Assembly: GCA_003427395.1 (NCBI GenBank)
Contig: BFEA01000525.1
Coordinates: 144,311-208,310, forward strand
Source of the DNA: Chara braunii
Lineage: Eukaryota; Streptophyta; Charophyceae; Charales; Characeae
DNA length: 64,000 bases
Reading direction: 5' to 3'
Position 1 is the stretch's first letter. Each line of letters starts with the position of its first letter. The position numbers and the translations under genes are program-made. Positions 43,603-55,831 of this stretch are shown here, one piece after another. The notes below the pieces were generated by a model. The model made no database searches and had not been told where the DNA came from. It saw nothing but the letters and a program-made list of their open reading frames with translations.

Positions 43603-43791
43603 GTACGGTTTATGTAGTATATTAAGGATGTGATATCAACGAGAAAAAAAATGGCTATCGGTGCTGACGTTGTTCGTTTTCATTGGTGTCTCATTTTTTT
43701 TCGCTATGAAATGTGCATATTTATTTCTGCAGGACGACAAAATTGTAAAACAAAAAAGGTATACAAGAAATAAGGCTTGGAGAAGAATGAT

Positions 43792-43938
43792 ATGACCACG
43801 GCACAAACAAACCTGTTGTTGGAAAATAAAATAAAAGACAGAATATCTCGATCCGTTGGGAAGGCATATGTGTATATGTCTGCGGACGATTGTACTTTCT
43901 ATCCGAAAGAGGAACATTTTTTCTTCAATCAGTATTGA
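43792..43938 (+). pseudogene. Short unknown coding fragment
   Basis: About 48 codons (LLLENKIKDRISRSVGKAYV and ADDCTFYPKEEHFFF) up to TGA 43936. The frame continues plausibly as PRPTKSLVGERKG before a TAG. No family was recognised. It may be one exon of the same gene as the neighbours. Confidence 0.3.
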
Positions 43939-44273
43939 CCACGGCCAACCAAGTCGTTAGTTGGTGAGCGGAAGGGATTAAAATGTATGTAGAAAAATAC
44001 GGGGTACGACAAATATTCGTCGAATGCAACAGAGTAATGACAATTATGAGGGGGGAGATCTCATGAAATTTGAAACATGAATTTTGGGTTGCGAAAGGAT
44101 ATCCTCTTGTAAAGGGGGGATAAACCGACAGACATGATGTGGCAGGAAGGCAATTGAAACAAGAAATGTCCAAAAATATGGCGTGGAGGTATAACGGCAG
44201 AGAACCATTGGGCGATTCAACATTCCAGAAAACGCTTACAAGGATATTTTAATATGCAAGGAAAGGAGAAGGG

Positions 44274-44606
44274 GTGAAAGTATCTCTCCAACAACTTGCA
44301 TTTGCTGAAATGATAATAAGGAACGTCGTGCTACAATGTCAACAAACGACATCCTTGAGCGACAAAATTTCTGAATTGGCCGCCATTAAAAAAAACATCA
44401 TTAAATCGGTGCAATCACGGGACGCTGTTGTCAATTTTAACATTTTCAATCTGGACCGTTCAACATCCGTTGCAAGCAACGCTTTTCTTATTTTCAAAGC
44501 GGGACAGACAACATCGCAAGAAAAGGACGTTCGTGACTCTCTCTTCATCGATGAGGATTACTCATTCCAACACCACGGTTCTGATGTGTCGTTCGTCGGA
44601 ACGTAG
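44274..44606 (+). CDS. Unknown 110-residue protein or terminal exon
   Basis: An open frame with balanced composition (VSLQQLAFAEMIIRNVVLQC; LSDKISELAAIKKNII). The first residue is a GTG in the open frame, so it is probably an exon and not a complete gene. No family was recognised. Confidence 0.35.
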   Translation: MKVSLQQLAFAEMIIRNVVLQCQQTTSLSDKISELAAIKKNIIKSVQSRDAVVNFNIFNLDRSTSVASNAFLIFKAGQTTSQEKDVRDSLFIDEDYSFQHHGSDVSFVGT

Positions 44607-45439
44607 GAATGAAATGCAGGCAAAGCGCAAATTTAGATGTTTAGGTACTTAAGTTCGTCAATTTTGTAACTGTATATCACCAAGATTTTGTACACTAGGT
44701 CTGTTCACTTGTTCGATGAATAAGGTTAGGAGATAATTAGAGACGACATAATGCCTACGGGAACTTCGAATGCATATCTGAACATTCTCGCAACTTTAGA
44801 AGTTAGATTTTGGTAAGGAAGAGGACGAGATACACTACTAATGCTCTTGTGTTAATTTTTTTAATGTCTTGTAGTTGTATCTATGAACAAACTTTGTATG
44901 AAGAGGTCGATACAATAAATCATTTGTATGTTAGATGATGTTGTAGTTGAATTAGCTCATCACTTCGTTTCATGGAATATAGGATGACAGTTCTCTGATG
45001 GAAGGGTCAAACTTTTGAATTTCATGATCGAGATTTTATGTAAAAAGATATAATATTCTATATTTTTTATGTATGCATAAATATACGTAATTTGTTGGAC
45101 ATTAGATCCTTTTGTTTGTTCTAACGAGGTGATTCAAACATCGGAGGGATGGGCATTGATATTGGTAACACTGAGAACATGTCATACGTACATAAAATTC
45201 ATGCATGTTTATAACATCAATCAGAGGTGCTTCAATGTTGTTAGATATTTTTATGTGACACATATCATATATTTTGGAAAATTCGATATTCACAACCGTT
45301 AGGAATATGAACGGTGAAATGCAAAACAAAATTTCGAATGTGTGTTTTTCTATCAGTGGGTTGTGATTTTTCTAACTTTGTGGTTATAAATTTGAACATA
45401 GTGAGTAATTTTCATAACATCGAAAATTTCAAAGAAGGC

Positions 45440-45489
<50 letters not shown>
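44607..45489. other. Spacer ending in (GA)n at gap 3
   Basis: No gene was seen. (GA)n at 45446-45489 runs into the gap. Confidence 0.5.
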
Positions 45490-45649
45490 NNNNNNNNNNN
45501 NNNNNNNNNNNNNNNNNNNNNNNNNNNNNNNNNNNNNNNNNNNNNNNNNNNNNNNNNNNNNNNNNNNNNNNNNNNNNNNNNNNNNNNNNNNNNNNNNNNN
45601 NNNNNNNNNNNNNNNNNNNNNNNNNNNNNNNNNNNNNNNNNNNNNNNNN
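45490..45649. other. Assembly gap 3
   Basis: A run of 160 N. Confidence 0.99.
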
Positions 45650-46647
45650 CTTTGCAGAGTATGATTGTCTTTGTTTTACTACGCACCTACCTACCACTTT
45701 TCATTTTCTTTTTGGAAGACATCTCATGTTTTTTCTTGTAACATAAATAAGCCTCATGATGACTCCGACGAAATAGTTTGTCATAATCCCTCGTTCGTTG
45801 CTATTTTCTCCCTCTATGCCTACGGTTTACCAAACAACTCTGTTTAACTATATATTTAGATATATATATATGTTTGTGATGATATATATATATATATATA
45901 TATATATCGATATATATGTATATTTGTTTGTGATATATATATACACAGATATATACATATATATACATATATTTATATACATATATTTATATACATATAT
46001 ATGCATATATATATATAATATTTACAGAAAGAAAGAGAGAGAGAGAAATAAAGAGAGAGAGAGAAAGAGCGAGGGAGAGAGAGAGACATAAATAAACAGA
46101 GACAAACACATCCAAAGATTCCAAACGCAAAAATTGATAAAAAATGTGTCATGATATCCCTCTGTTTAGTATATTTTTTTTACTCATTGTATATGTGCTT
46201 TCATGTCGTTTTGTTTTATCATGTTACCTGAGCTAAACAGAATTGTGTTGCAAAGTATATACATGTCGATAACTCTTCTTAACAACGCAAAAACCTTCAT
46301 GGTTTTCTACGTACAGAAACGAAAGTTCACAAAAACGAAGTTTTCATTTTTGAGAGAGAGAGAGAAAGGTAGAGAGGTAAATATTCAATGTTGATCTCCT
46401 AACATCGCACAATGGTGGTCGGTAGGCGCATATGAATTTGCCTTTGCAAATATTAATTGTCTTTGTTTTACTGTGCACCTACCCACCATTGTCCATATTC
46501 AATGACATGTCATGTTTATTTTCTTGTAAGCTATATCAGCCTCCTGATGAGTAGGTGAAAGTTCGACGGAAAAGTGACCCCACTTTCGCCCTACTCGTTT
46601 CTTTTCATTTTCTCTCTCTCTGCCTCCGACCCGGGAGATTTGTGTTT

Positions 46648-46699
<52 letters not shown>

Positions 46700-47063
46700 C
46701 AGTGGCCAGGGCCGTTACTAGGCGGCCATGCTGTGCCCTAGTGCCAGCGGCGTGTCTGGAGTGTATTTTTTGGCTGTGATAGACCTTTATTTGTTTCGTG
46801 GATGTTTTGCTGGTTTGTGATGGGGTGTGAACCGACAGTCTGTAGAGTTTTTTATCTGGTGTGGGTGAGTGATAGTCTACTTTTATTTTGGTTAAGGTAG
46901 ATTATCATTTACAGTATAATCAGTGACGGGATTTTGCAGATTGTTGAGGGTTCAGCCTCCTGATTAGTCAGTGAAACTCCGACGAAACAGTTTGTCACAA
47001 CCACTCGTTTGTTGTCCTCTTCTCTCTCTCTGCCTACGATTTACCGGGCAAGTCTGTTTGTGA

Positions 47064-47132
<69 letters not shown>

Positions 47133-47448
47133 CCTACAGAGAGAGAGATTCTCGGAGACAGAGGTATATATTCAATATTATTTTCCTAAGATCCCACAAC
47201 AAACAAAGTGGTGGTCGGTAGGTGCATACGAATTTGCCTTTGCAAATATTGATTGTCTATGTCTTACTATGCACCTACTGACCATTGTTCATTTTCTTAT
47301 CCAATGACCTTTCAGGTTTTTTTCTTGTAAGATATAGCAGTCTCCTGATGAGCAGGTGAAAGTCCGACAAAAAGTGACTCCGCTTCCGGTGGCGACTCAG
47401 TTGTTGTCCTTTGCTCCCTGTATATCTCCAACTCAAGACAACTCTGTT

Positions 47449-47484
<36 letters not shown>

Positions 47485-47560
47485 GAGAGAAGGGGAGAGA
47501 GAGACAGAGAAAGAGAGAGGGACAGAGAGAGAGAGAGAGACAAAGAAAAAAATAGACAGC
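45650..47560 (-). repeat. Hairpin-containing ~750-800 bp repeat units with (TA)n and (GA)n
   Basis: Three units share the same order: a hairpin in inverted orientation (half hairpin after the gap at 45650-45700; full ones at 46413-46493 and 47212-47285), TTTTCTTGTAA, AGCCTCCTGATGA--AGGTGAAA, CTCTCTGCCTACG, a long (TA)n and (GA)n. The loop of the hairpin is the reverse complement of the loop found at 28 kb and 61 kb. A partial unit without a hairpin lies at about 46950-47150. Confidence 0.75.
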
Positions 47561-49690
47561 CTAACATGCACAAAAGAGAAACACCGTTAAGGGTTACAAA
47601 AAAAGAAATTGGAGTAGTCCTTAGTTCGGATACCTGACATCAATGCGGACTACACATCGAAAACAATTTATCCCACTCTTAAAATAATCCCTATATAACA
47701 AGTTTAACCAATTTTCACCTGTTTTTTTGCATAATTTTGCAACATCACCACCAACACTGGATTTCAACATGATTTCAACAGTTTATCGTTAGGTTTTCAA
47801 CAGATGAGAGAGAAGATAAACAGTTGATGAACTGTTTGTAAACAGTTAAAAAAAGGTCAAACGATGAGATCCGCTTGGACCATTGATTTTAAATATAGGC
47901 TAACCCCTTTCATGATTATCAACATGAACATGATGATAAACAATTTATAAACTGATTAAAATATGATGTTATACACAAAGGTCCCCGTTAAACTTCAGTG
48001 TTAACACACTCCTTTTTTTCGGTTGAAGTGTCCAACGAAGGTTCTTGATGGTTGCGAGTTAGGATACGGAGTTAGTTTTTAGTATTCGTGGGAAGGCTTT
48101 GGGATTCGATAGGTAGGGACTGCGCCTGAGGGAGTAATCCGTTGAAAACAGAATGAATCTATCTGCATGCTACGGGTAGATTCATTCGATTCTGTGTGTG
48201 CTATCGGTGGGTTGTGAGGGGGAGGCGAACGTACCTAGACTTGGGTAGAAGCTTCATCCCGAGTTCAGCCCAATGATGGAGCGGGTCTGAGGACAGTTGC
48301 AAGGTAGGGGACTTGCCTGGTTGACCGCCGGCGTGTTGCTCATCGTGTCGACCCAAGCAGCCGGAGGTGGGTAGCACGCTGGAGACTACCTGTGGACTGG
48401 GTTGTGAGGCCATCCGGGCGCTGAAAGGAGCCGCGTGCCACCTCGTTGTGTGCGTAGCTCGGGAGTAATGTGTAGTTTCGCGTTCTATCGGAGGATTCGT
48501 TCGTGGGATGGCGAATGACGAGCTTAGCAACAGTAAATGGGCATGCCTCTACTAGGCGAACAACGGGCCGTGGACTTGTTGGAGGTAGTACTAAGCCTTC
48601 CGTGGTGACTGCAACTACTCTACACCTCGGTGGCTGCAGCTATACAGGGTGTCTCCGTTGTCGTGCCAGCCAACGTGCTACCTGTTGTCTCCAACCCCTG
48701 CCACTACTGCTCACTGCCGGTTTCGCCCGCAAGAGAGGTTGTGGACTGTGTTTTCGGAGTGTGTGAGTGGGGGATCGGCGAAAGGCAGGGCTGTTGCGTA
48801 CTGCGGCTGGTGCGGACTGCTCACGGGCTGTTGTTGGTTGGCTGCGGGTGGCGGCGGTGTTCACTGACCAAGTATGAACAGGCTGCTGCTACGGATTGAA
48901 TGTGTGTATACTATCGCAGTGGGCTACTATTGATTGTTGCATACCATTGCATTTCATTGCTTTTGGTTGCTGGCTGCTACAGCCTGCTGTGTGGCAACCA
49001 TTTGGACGTAGAGGAGTGACTGGGCCTAGGAAGGATGACTGCTGTTGCAATTTAGAGTAGAGGTAAAGGGGCTTAGTGCGGCAATTTGGGAGATCGTCAG
49101 GGGGGGGGTTAATTTTGGCAATTGAGTTCGGCAATTAACTCCGGTCTGACTAAGTTGTCATGTTGGCTGCCTTTGCGGGGCCCTCAGGTGATTCAAGATA
49201 TCAGGGCCCTCTCCTGCGAGTCTGAGAGCACCCCTCTTGTATCTGAGTGACTAAATGTTTCTCTTTCTGCCCTTCTTACTCTAAGTGTAGTCTATTGGTT
49301 CTGAGAGGAAGGCGGCAGGCGGGATTGCAACCCGTAATCCACGTCAAGGCCTCTGTGGGAGGTTGCCCCACCGATTGCGGGAGTTATGCCGGGACTCAGG
49401 AGGAGTCCTTGAGGCAGGGAACTGAGTGGTAATTCCTTGACTCCCTCTATAAACCCAGCTATAACCCCTACCTGTACTTCTCATTGTATCGCTGACTGGG
49501 TATATGTACTGCAGCCCTGTTTTGGCTTTTGTTTGACTTTCAGGATCTGAACTCAGATTAAATAAAGAAACGTATGCGCAATACTAGCTTCAGTTTGTTG
49601 ATCGTCTAAAAGCAAACTTGTGAAAGGAATTGCATCAGGGAAAGGGCAGGATGGGAAAATGATTGGCATGATGGTTGACTGGGTCATTAG
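47561..49690. other. Spacer without recognisable genes
   Basis: There is a short inverted repeat GAATGAATCTA...TAGATTCATTC (48151-48187). Sequence at 48.2-48.9 kb is relatively GC-rich, with frames on both strands but no motif. A TATA-like CTCTATAAACCC (49443) and an AATAAAG signal (about 49562) suggest an LTR-like or gene-end region; this is weak. Confidence 0.35.
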
Positions 49691-50640
49691 GGCTGGGTAG
49701 TCCCCATAAGTTTGGGGAACCCCAACGCTTTGTTTTATTTTGGCTTTGCATGGAGCCTCAGGCCGCTCTATAAGTTTAGGGAGCCTGAAGCTCTGAAGGT
49801 TGGGATGTCCCCATAAGTTTGGGGAGACCTAGTGCTGTGAATTGCGTGGAGGGTCAGGATGCTCTATAAGTTTAGGTGACCTGGCTGCTCTGACTTGCGA
49901 GGGTTTGACTGTGTTTGATTTTCAGGGGCTCAGAGCGTTCAATAAGTTTTTGTGCTTTGAGCCGCCTTGGCTTCTTTTGGGTTTCCTCAGTTTCTTTGGT
50001 TTCTGAACGAGGGAACTGAGCTGCTCTATAAGTTTAGATGACTCAGTCTTTTTCTGCATTTGTTTTAAGGGAATAAATCTAACAAAGAGGCAGACCCTTC
50101 TGTAAGTTCAGGGGGCTTGACCCAATACCACACACACGGAGGCTCAAAGAGAAATGAATCAGGTGGAGAGGCGGACCCTTCTGTCGGTTCAGGGGGTTTG
50201 ACTCAAAGCGTCGCACATGTTGGAACCCAATGTTATAATTTGACTATACGTTATTATTATCCTATTCAAAAACAGGCTAGTCAGACACGGGTTCCATAAG
50301 ATTGGATGGTCTGGCTATAGCTTATCGTAAACTGAAGAGAGTACAATTAAGAATATAATTGAAGGTAATTTGGGCTGGCTGAGCATTGTTTCTAAGATGA
50401 ATGGTTAAGTCCTACGTCCACCTGGAAGACTAAGTTCAAAGAAGTATATATAACTTGGCTAATTAAATAGTTCAGGGTGACTAGAGTGGTCTAGTCATGT
50501 GCCCAAAGAAAAGAAAAGTAGTTGTGCCCTCTGTTTGTGTATACTTGGCTAAGTCAGAACGCTCTACAAGTTTAGGTATTCTGACTTTAGGCCTGGCTAA
50601 GTTGGACACGCTCTGTAAGTTCAGGTGGCCTGACCTATGC
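49690..50640 (+). repeat. Dispersed short motif CTCTATAAGTTTAGG, about ten copies
   Basis: Variants of the motif, each followed by a word such as GAGCCTGA or TGACCTGG, occur at about 49704, 49768, 49812, 49870, 49940, 50020, 50100, 50172, 50566 and 50612. Spacing is irregular (40-100 bp). The stretch has no coding signal. Confidence 0.6.
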
Positions 50641-50919
50641 CTTATGTACGCTGGGTATAAAGGGATAAAGCATTGAAAGATCATGAACTATTGTTTGTTC
50701 AAGTTGACTTGGGGATGGTGAGAGTACTTACCTTTGTGGTTTGGTCTGCATGTGACTGAGTGAGGCTACTACTTGGTCTGAGTTTCAGTTTGATAGGTAG
50801 TCACTTTAGTCGCTCGCCACGTGCTAGAGCCATAGGAGTTAGTTTCAATTCCTGCATTTTCTAAGCTAAGTTTTTTTCTATGTTGGGATCATTTATTATA
50901 CTTGGCTTTGTATAAATCT

Positions 50920-51450
50920 TGGCAAGCTACTTTCTCTACGGAAAGCGCTGTCGAAATTTCTACAAGTCCAAGGAGTTAGTCAACTTTTGGTTTGTCAAAG
51001 TTCAACTTATCTATTCTTTATATCTGACTTAGTAAAAATTAAGAAAGTCTCATTTTCTAAAGGGAGTGCTGCCCAAATTTTTGCTAATTAAGGGAGTTAG
51101 ACAAAATTGGACCTTGAGTAGTCAAAGTTACTTTCAGATTCTGAACTTAGCTTTGTATAAATTTTGGAAAAACACTTTTCTAAAGGGAGTGCTACTGAAA
51201 TTTCTGCAAATCCAAATTTGACTTTCTAAAAGTTCAGCTTGTCTGATTTTTATATATCTGGCTTAGTAAAAATCTGGGAAGTATCTTTTTCTAAAGGGAG
51301 TGTTGTCCAAATTTTTGCTAATTCAGGGAGTTAGACAAAATTTGACTTTGGAACGTTGAAGATGATTTCTGTTTTCATATTTAGACTGATATAAATTCTC
51401 GAAATGTGTTTTTCCTACTGGAAGTGCTACCAAAATTTTCTTAGTTTAAG
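50920..51450 (+). repeat. ~120-130 bp degenerate tandem repeat
   Basis: About four to five units with TTTTCTAAAGGGAGTGCTG, CCAAATTTTTGCTAATT and AGGGAGTTAGACAAAATT words. Confidence 0.65.
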
Positions 51451-53193
51451 AGGAGATGGATTATATTTTGACAGGTGGCGACTATGCCGATGCACTGTGT
51501 ATGGGGAAATTCTGCCATGGGTCTACCTTTCTTTGGGCACAGGCTTAGAGATAGACCGAGGTTTGGCTATCAGGAGAGTCCTGAGTGAAAACGTGTCATG
51601 GGGATTTTATCTTCATACGTTGATGATTTAGCTTGGGCGTTTACCTGTTTTATGGTACAGGCTTTTCTTGGACAGTCGATTCTGGACTTGGACCAGTTTC
51701 AGCTTGATTGTATAAGGATCATCTTCTGTTATCACTGATAACAAGTCGGTTGGTTGATCGCCGACTTATCGGCTCACGACACAACTCTGCTTACACCTTT
51801 ACCTTAACTTGATTGCTTTATCCCTATAATTTGATATGTTTCTTTGAGGGTTTTAACCGGACTTCTTTTAAATGACCATTATAAAGAACTTGTGAGATTT
51901 ATAGAGATTTTGACTATGACTAAGGCTCGAGTGTATGAGGCCTGGTGTGAGTTACAGGCAACAGTAAAGTTGACCACATTGGTGTATGGCAATGTGGCTA
52001 TTGTGTGTGTCTGTGTTTTATGCAGGTTAGTATTTAGGAGCTTGGTATATGGACCATACTTTAAAGGCAGTGAGAATGACAACCATATGATGCACGATCC
52101 GCATACCTGATGGGTTTATGTTTCCTCCTCCTTTTGTTTATTATCTCGGGTTTTGACTCGATATATGAGTATTGGGATGCTTATTTAATTATTGATTGAC
52201 TTTGCTTATTGATTTTTTATAGTTGGACGTTGTAGTCCGTGGCAGCCGTCAAAGTCAACCCCCTTGACTTTCGCCCAAGCTTGGAGTGAGGCTCATCTCC
52301 AGGGCAGTAAAAGGCGACTGCCACCACAGGTACGAACCTGTGTACCACCCACTCTGCACAGAGTGCAGAAGAGGGTGTGTGGTCTCCAACCTCGCTTGGC
52401 AGTTGTCCAGCGTCGAGAGATTAACCCTCAAGGCGCGTGTCAGCCAACACTTGAGTGTCGAACGCGACCCTCGAGATTAATGAGGGCCACGCAAGTATGG
52501 GTACTACATGGTATGCCATCGTTGCGACTGTTTGCGTACGCTGGCATTGCGAGTCAATATGAGTTAGCCCTGCGTCCGCGCGGTTTTATATTAAGTCTCG
52601 AGAGTAACGCCTATCCGACTTCCGTGACGGAAAGTTATTGGATGACTACTGAAGGGACTAGGAGTGTTGTTGCGTTGTTTGACGTGTGTGTGTGTGTGTG
52701 TGTTTTATTTTTGTGTTCATAAAGTGGTGTGCTCGTGATGTGTGGGATGCGTCCTAGTCGACCGACGTCGAGCCACGCTTGGGACTTCAGCCCCCCAAGA
52801 TGTCGGTTCGCGTGCGGGTCCGATAGGCGTATTACCGCGCGTACCCCCTATGCTACAGCGAACGAGAAACGCCATCGGCTGGTCCACCTCTGCGATTGCA
52901 ACCGAGTAGCTTTCGTACGGAGGACTGGTAGCTCGGCGGGGATACGCCCACCGAAGGGAGGTGACAGCTCCCGTAAGGTGGAGGTAAGTTGTGCCTCGCA
53001 TAGGCCCTATCTTGTCGTAGGGGCTTGCGAGAGTATGGCTGGTGCACTCCGCCGGAGCGGTTTAAGGAAGCTCCACTTATGTGTTTGTGGCGAGGTTGGT
53101 TCAACTCCTGCGTGACGCGGCCGAGAAGGTCCCGCTCTGCCACGTGTGGTGCCGGACCGATGTGCTCGACCGCGGTTAGGACCCATCGCTATA
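51451..53193. other. Spacer, partly GC-rich; no gene supported
   Basis: Frames at 52.26-53.3 kb on both strands are open for up to ~150 codons but overlap each other and carry no motif. There is a (TG)n at 52684-52702. Confidence 0.4.
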
Positions 53194-54020
53194 GGGGTCC
53201 AAAAATTATAAAGGGGGTCGGATTCTCACTTAAGGGGGGTCAAATTAATTTCGGGGTGCGAAGAAAAGCCTGGGGGTTAAGACCCACCGCTCTAGGAGTC
53301 CAAAAATTATAAAGGGGGTCGGATTTCAACTTAAGGGGGGTCAAACTAATTTCGGGGTGCCAAGAATACCCTGGCGGTTAGGACCCACCGCCATAGGGGT
53401 CCAAAAATTATAAAGGGGGTCGGATTTCAACTTAAGGGGGGTCAAATTAATTTCGGGGTGCCAAAAATACCCTGGCGGTTAACACCCACCGCTAAAGGGG
53501 TNCCTGGCGGTTAACACCCACCGCTAAAGGGGTCCAAATATTATAAAGGGGGTCGGATTTCAACTTAAGGGGGGTCAAATTAATTTCGGGGTGCCAAGAA
53601 TACCCTGGCGGTTAGGACCTTCCGCTATAGGGATCCAAAAATTATAAAGGGGGTCGGATTCTCACTTAAGGGGGGTCAAATTAATTTCGGGGTGCGAAGA
53701 AAAGCCTGGGGGTTAGGACCCACCGCTCTAGAAGTCCAAAAATTATAAAGGGGGTCGGATTTCAACTTAAGGGGGGTCAAACTAATTTCGGGGTGCCAAG
53801 AATACCCTGACGGTTAGGACCCATTGCTATAGGGGTCCAAAAATTATCAAGGGGGTCGGATTCTCACCTAAGGGGGGTCAAATTAATTTCGGGGTGCCAA
53901 GAATACCCTGGCGGTTAGTGCCCACCGCTAAAGGGGTCCAAAAATTATAAAGGGGGCCGGATTTCAACTTAAGGGGGGTCAAATTAATTTTGGGGTGCTG
54001 AGAATACCGTGGCGGTCTAG
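53194..54020 (+). repeat. 101 bp satellite, about 8 copies
   Basis: The unit contains GGGGTCCAAAAATTATAAAG, GGGGGTCGGATTTCAACTTA, AGGGGGGTCAAATTAATTTC and GGGGTGCCAAGAATACCC. It is the same family as 21113-21375, in the opposite orientation. A lone N at 53502 sits between two copies of a 31 bp stretch (CCTGGCGGTTAACACCCACC...), a likely contig-join artefact. Confidence 0.9.
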
Positions 54021-54554
54021 TTCACAACAGTATCTGGATCGACATTTCGTCCAAGATTGACAGATTCCCTAGTTTACAACAGTGTCTGGATCGATATTTC
54101 GAAGCCCTGGCAACAGTTTGTGAAGGAAGCGGAGGTTGGACATCAATACATCCGACAATGGCTGAAAATAAAAATTATCAAAAGACGTCGTCTTTTTGAA
54201 ACCCTTCTCTACAAAATGATGCATGGGGTCGGGAGCAACCGAAACTGATCTTGTGCAATCGTATACGTGTAGCATAAATTATTTGTCAGAGTCCGGAGGG
54301 TTGAGCCAAGGTTGTTTTCAGGATTTCGGACAGTGTCATGTGCCGGCCGGCTCGTTCCCTTAATGCCAGCGTGATTGCATAAATAAAAGTCGAAGTCGGT
54401 AAGATGGCAAATCCCCTAGTCCACAACAGTGTCTGGCAAATCCCCTTCTCTACAAAATGATGTGCGGGGTCCGGCGCAACTGAAACTGATCTTGTGCAGC
54501 CGCATACGTATAGCACAAATTATTTGTTAAATTTTGAAGGGCATCTAAGCCAAG
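54021..54554. repeat. Dispersed repeat mosaic as at 15-20 kb
   Basis: It has ACAACAGTGTCTGGATCGA (three times), AAAAGACGTCGTCTTTTTGA, CTACAAAATGATG and GTATAGCACAAATTATTTGT words, shared with blocks at 13.6-20.3 kb. Confidence 0.7.
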
Positions 54555-54905
54555 GTTGTTTTCATCTTGGAAATACGTGATCGACCCAACATGATGGAAC
54601 ATGCCGGTGCAAGCATTCTTTCTGTTCTGGAGGCAGTTGCTCAGAAGGTAGAGCTTAGAGAGGCAGGTCCTCCAAAACCACAGGGTTCAACTTGCTATAG
54701 CAAGGTGTGTGCCTAGACTCCTCGGTATGATGTGTCTAAAAGGATGGTCACATTCTTATATTATTCTTGGCAGAGATCATACAGGTTACCGTGCCTCTGA
54801 CGTCGCGGTCAGGGTGTCGAAGGCATTGGACAATGATTTAAACGTAATACTTCGTGTTGGCAGCAGTGAAGATGAAGAGGAGTAAGACGATAAGGAAGAG
54901 GAAGA
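54555..54905 (+). pseudogene. Degenerate acidic-tail repeat gene, copy 3
   Basis: The plus strand carries VLEAVAQKVELREAGPPKPQ with the same downstream order as copies 1 and 2, but with stops and shifts. Copies 1 and 2 (16.4-16.7 and 19.5-19.9 kb) are on the minus strand. Confidence 0.45.
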
Positions 54906-55369
54906 ATGTAAAGAAACATAGCCGCCTATTTCACAAACTTCCTACTTTATTTTTTTGTGGCTCATTTTCGAATTGCAACTGAACCTGCAACATATACTCT
55001 GCCCTAAAAACAGGAAAGGGAAAAAAAAAATACAAATACTAATATATTACAACAGAGAGAGAGAGAGAGAGAGTGGTTGACAAAATGTTGTCGTGTTCCC
55101 ATTATTTACTCATTTCGTCCCACCCTTATCTCCCCTACGTACTCAAGATGAACATCGTAGCAAAACAAAGATGGGGTGAAGTTGTCTCTCGATAGATATA
55201 CACAAATGCTGTGACCTGAGAGCAGAGTGATTCAGAGTAACACAAATATGTGTCTAACTTGCGCAACCCTAGTCTTTCTTTGATTTCGATGTTATATCTT
55301 CAGTTTTTCAGACAACGGTTGTGACATATTCGAGCTCTGCGGTTGGTATGGCATATTTTCTGACGTTCT
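54906..55369. other. Spacer 3' of the H3-fold gene
   Basis: Nothing recognisable apart from a short (GA)n at 55053-55073. Confidence 0.5.
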
Positions 55370-55831
55370 TTAGGCAGGAGAGGGATCTCCCACTTCACTC
55401 TCTACAGACTCCCTGGTGCCGAAGTTACGTGTTCCTTTTTGCACCTTACTAACAAGTTGCATGTCTGTATTTTTAATAGTAACTCGTTTGCAATGGATCA
55501 CCACTTCTTGGTTCATTTCCATCATCTGAGTGATATATGCATCCGATATCTCTTGCAAACCTTTCACAGTTGTTGCAGAAATTGTTATCGGAGGTGAATC
55601 AAACACAAATTTGACCTCTGCTTTGCCTCTCCCGTCATCATTCACCTTTTGTAGCACCTCCTTCACTGCACGGGCAAATGGGGCGAAAGGAAATACGGGG
55701 TCGACAGATCTCTGCATCCGGCGAATTTCTTTGAGGGAGCCTGTACCAGGTTTGTATCTCCATGCCTTTGAATCTTGACCTATGCCTTTACGTTCTACTA
55801 TCGCTCTTCTTTTTGCTGTGTTGAATTGTGT
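55370..55831 (-). CDS. Histone H3-fold C-terminal domain
   Basis: The H3 alpha-N region is clear: WRYKPGTGSLKEIRRMQRS matches canonical RYRPGT-ALREIRRYQKS. Next is FPFAPFARAVKEV (canonical L-PFQRLVREI), a longer loop 1 with VKFVFDSPPITIS, then KGLQEISDAYI (ALQEA-EAYL). The end is HCKRVTIKNTDMQLVSKVQK (IHAKRVTI-PKDIQLARRI). Loop 1 between helices 1 and 2 is longer than in canonical H3, a trait shared with centromeric H3. The open stretch extends upstream of the first ATG to the TGA at 55834, so no start of its own is evident. The protein continues ~20 residues past the fold. Confidence 0.82.
   Translation of the reverse strand, partial: TQFNTAKRRAIVERKGIGQDSKAWRYKPGTGSLKEIRRMQRSVDPVFPFAPFARAVKEVLQKVNDDGRGKAEVKFVFDSPPITISATTVKGLQEISDAYITQMMEMNQEVVIHCKRVTIKNTDMQLVSKVQKGTRNFGTRESVESEVGDPSPA

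Noticed and set aside
48201-53312. Frames of 60-150 codons on both strands at 48.2-48.9 and 52.3-53.3 kb
   Set aside because: They overlap each other, have no motif and no consistent composition. Chance openness of GC-rich DNA is likely.
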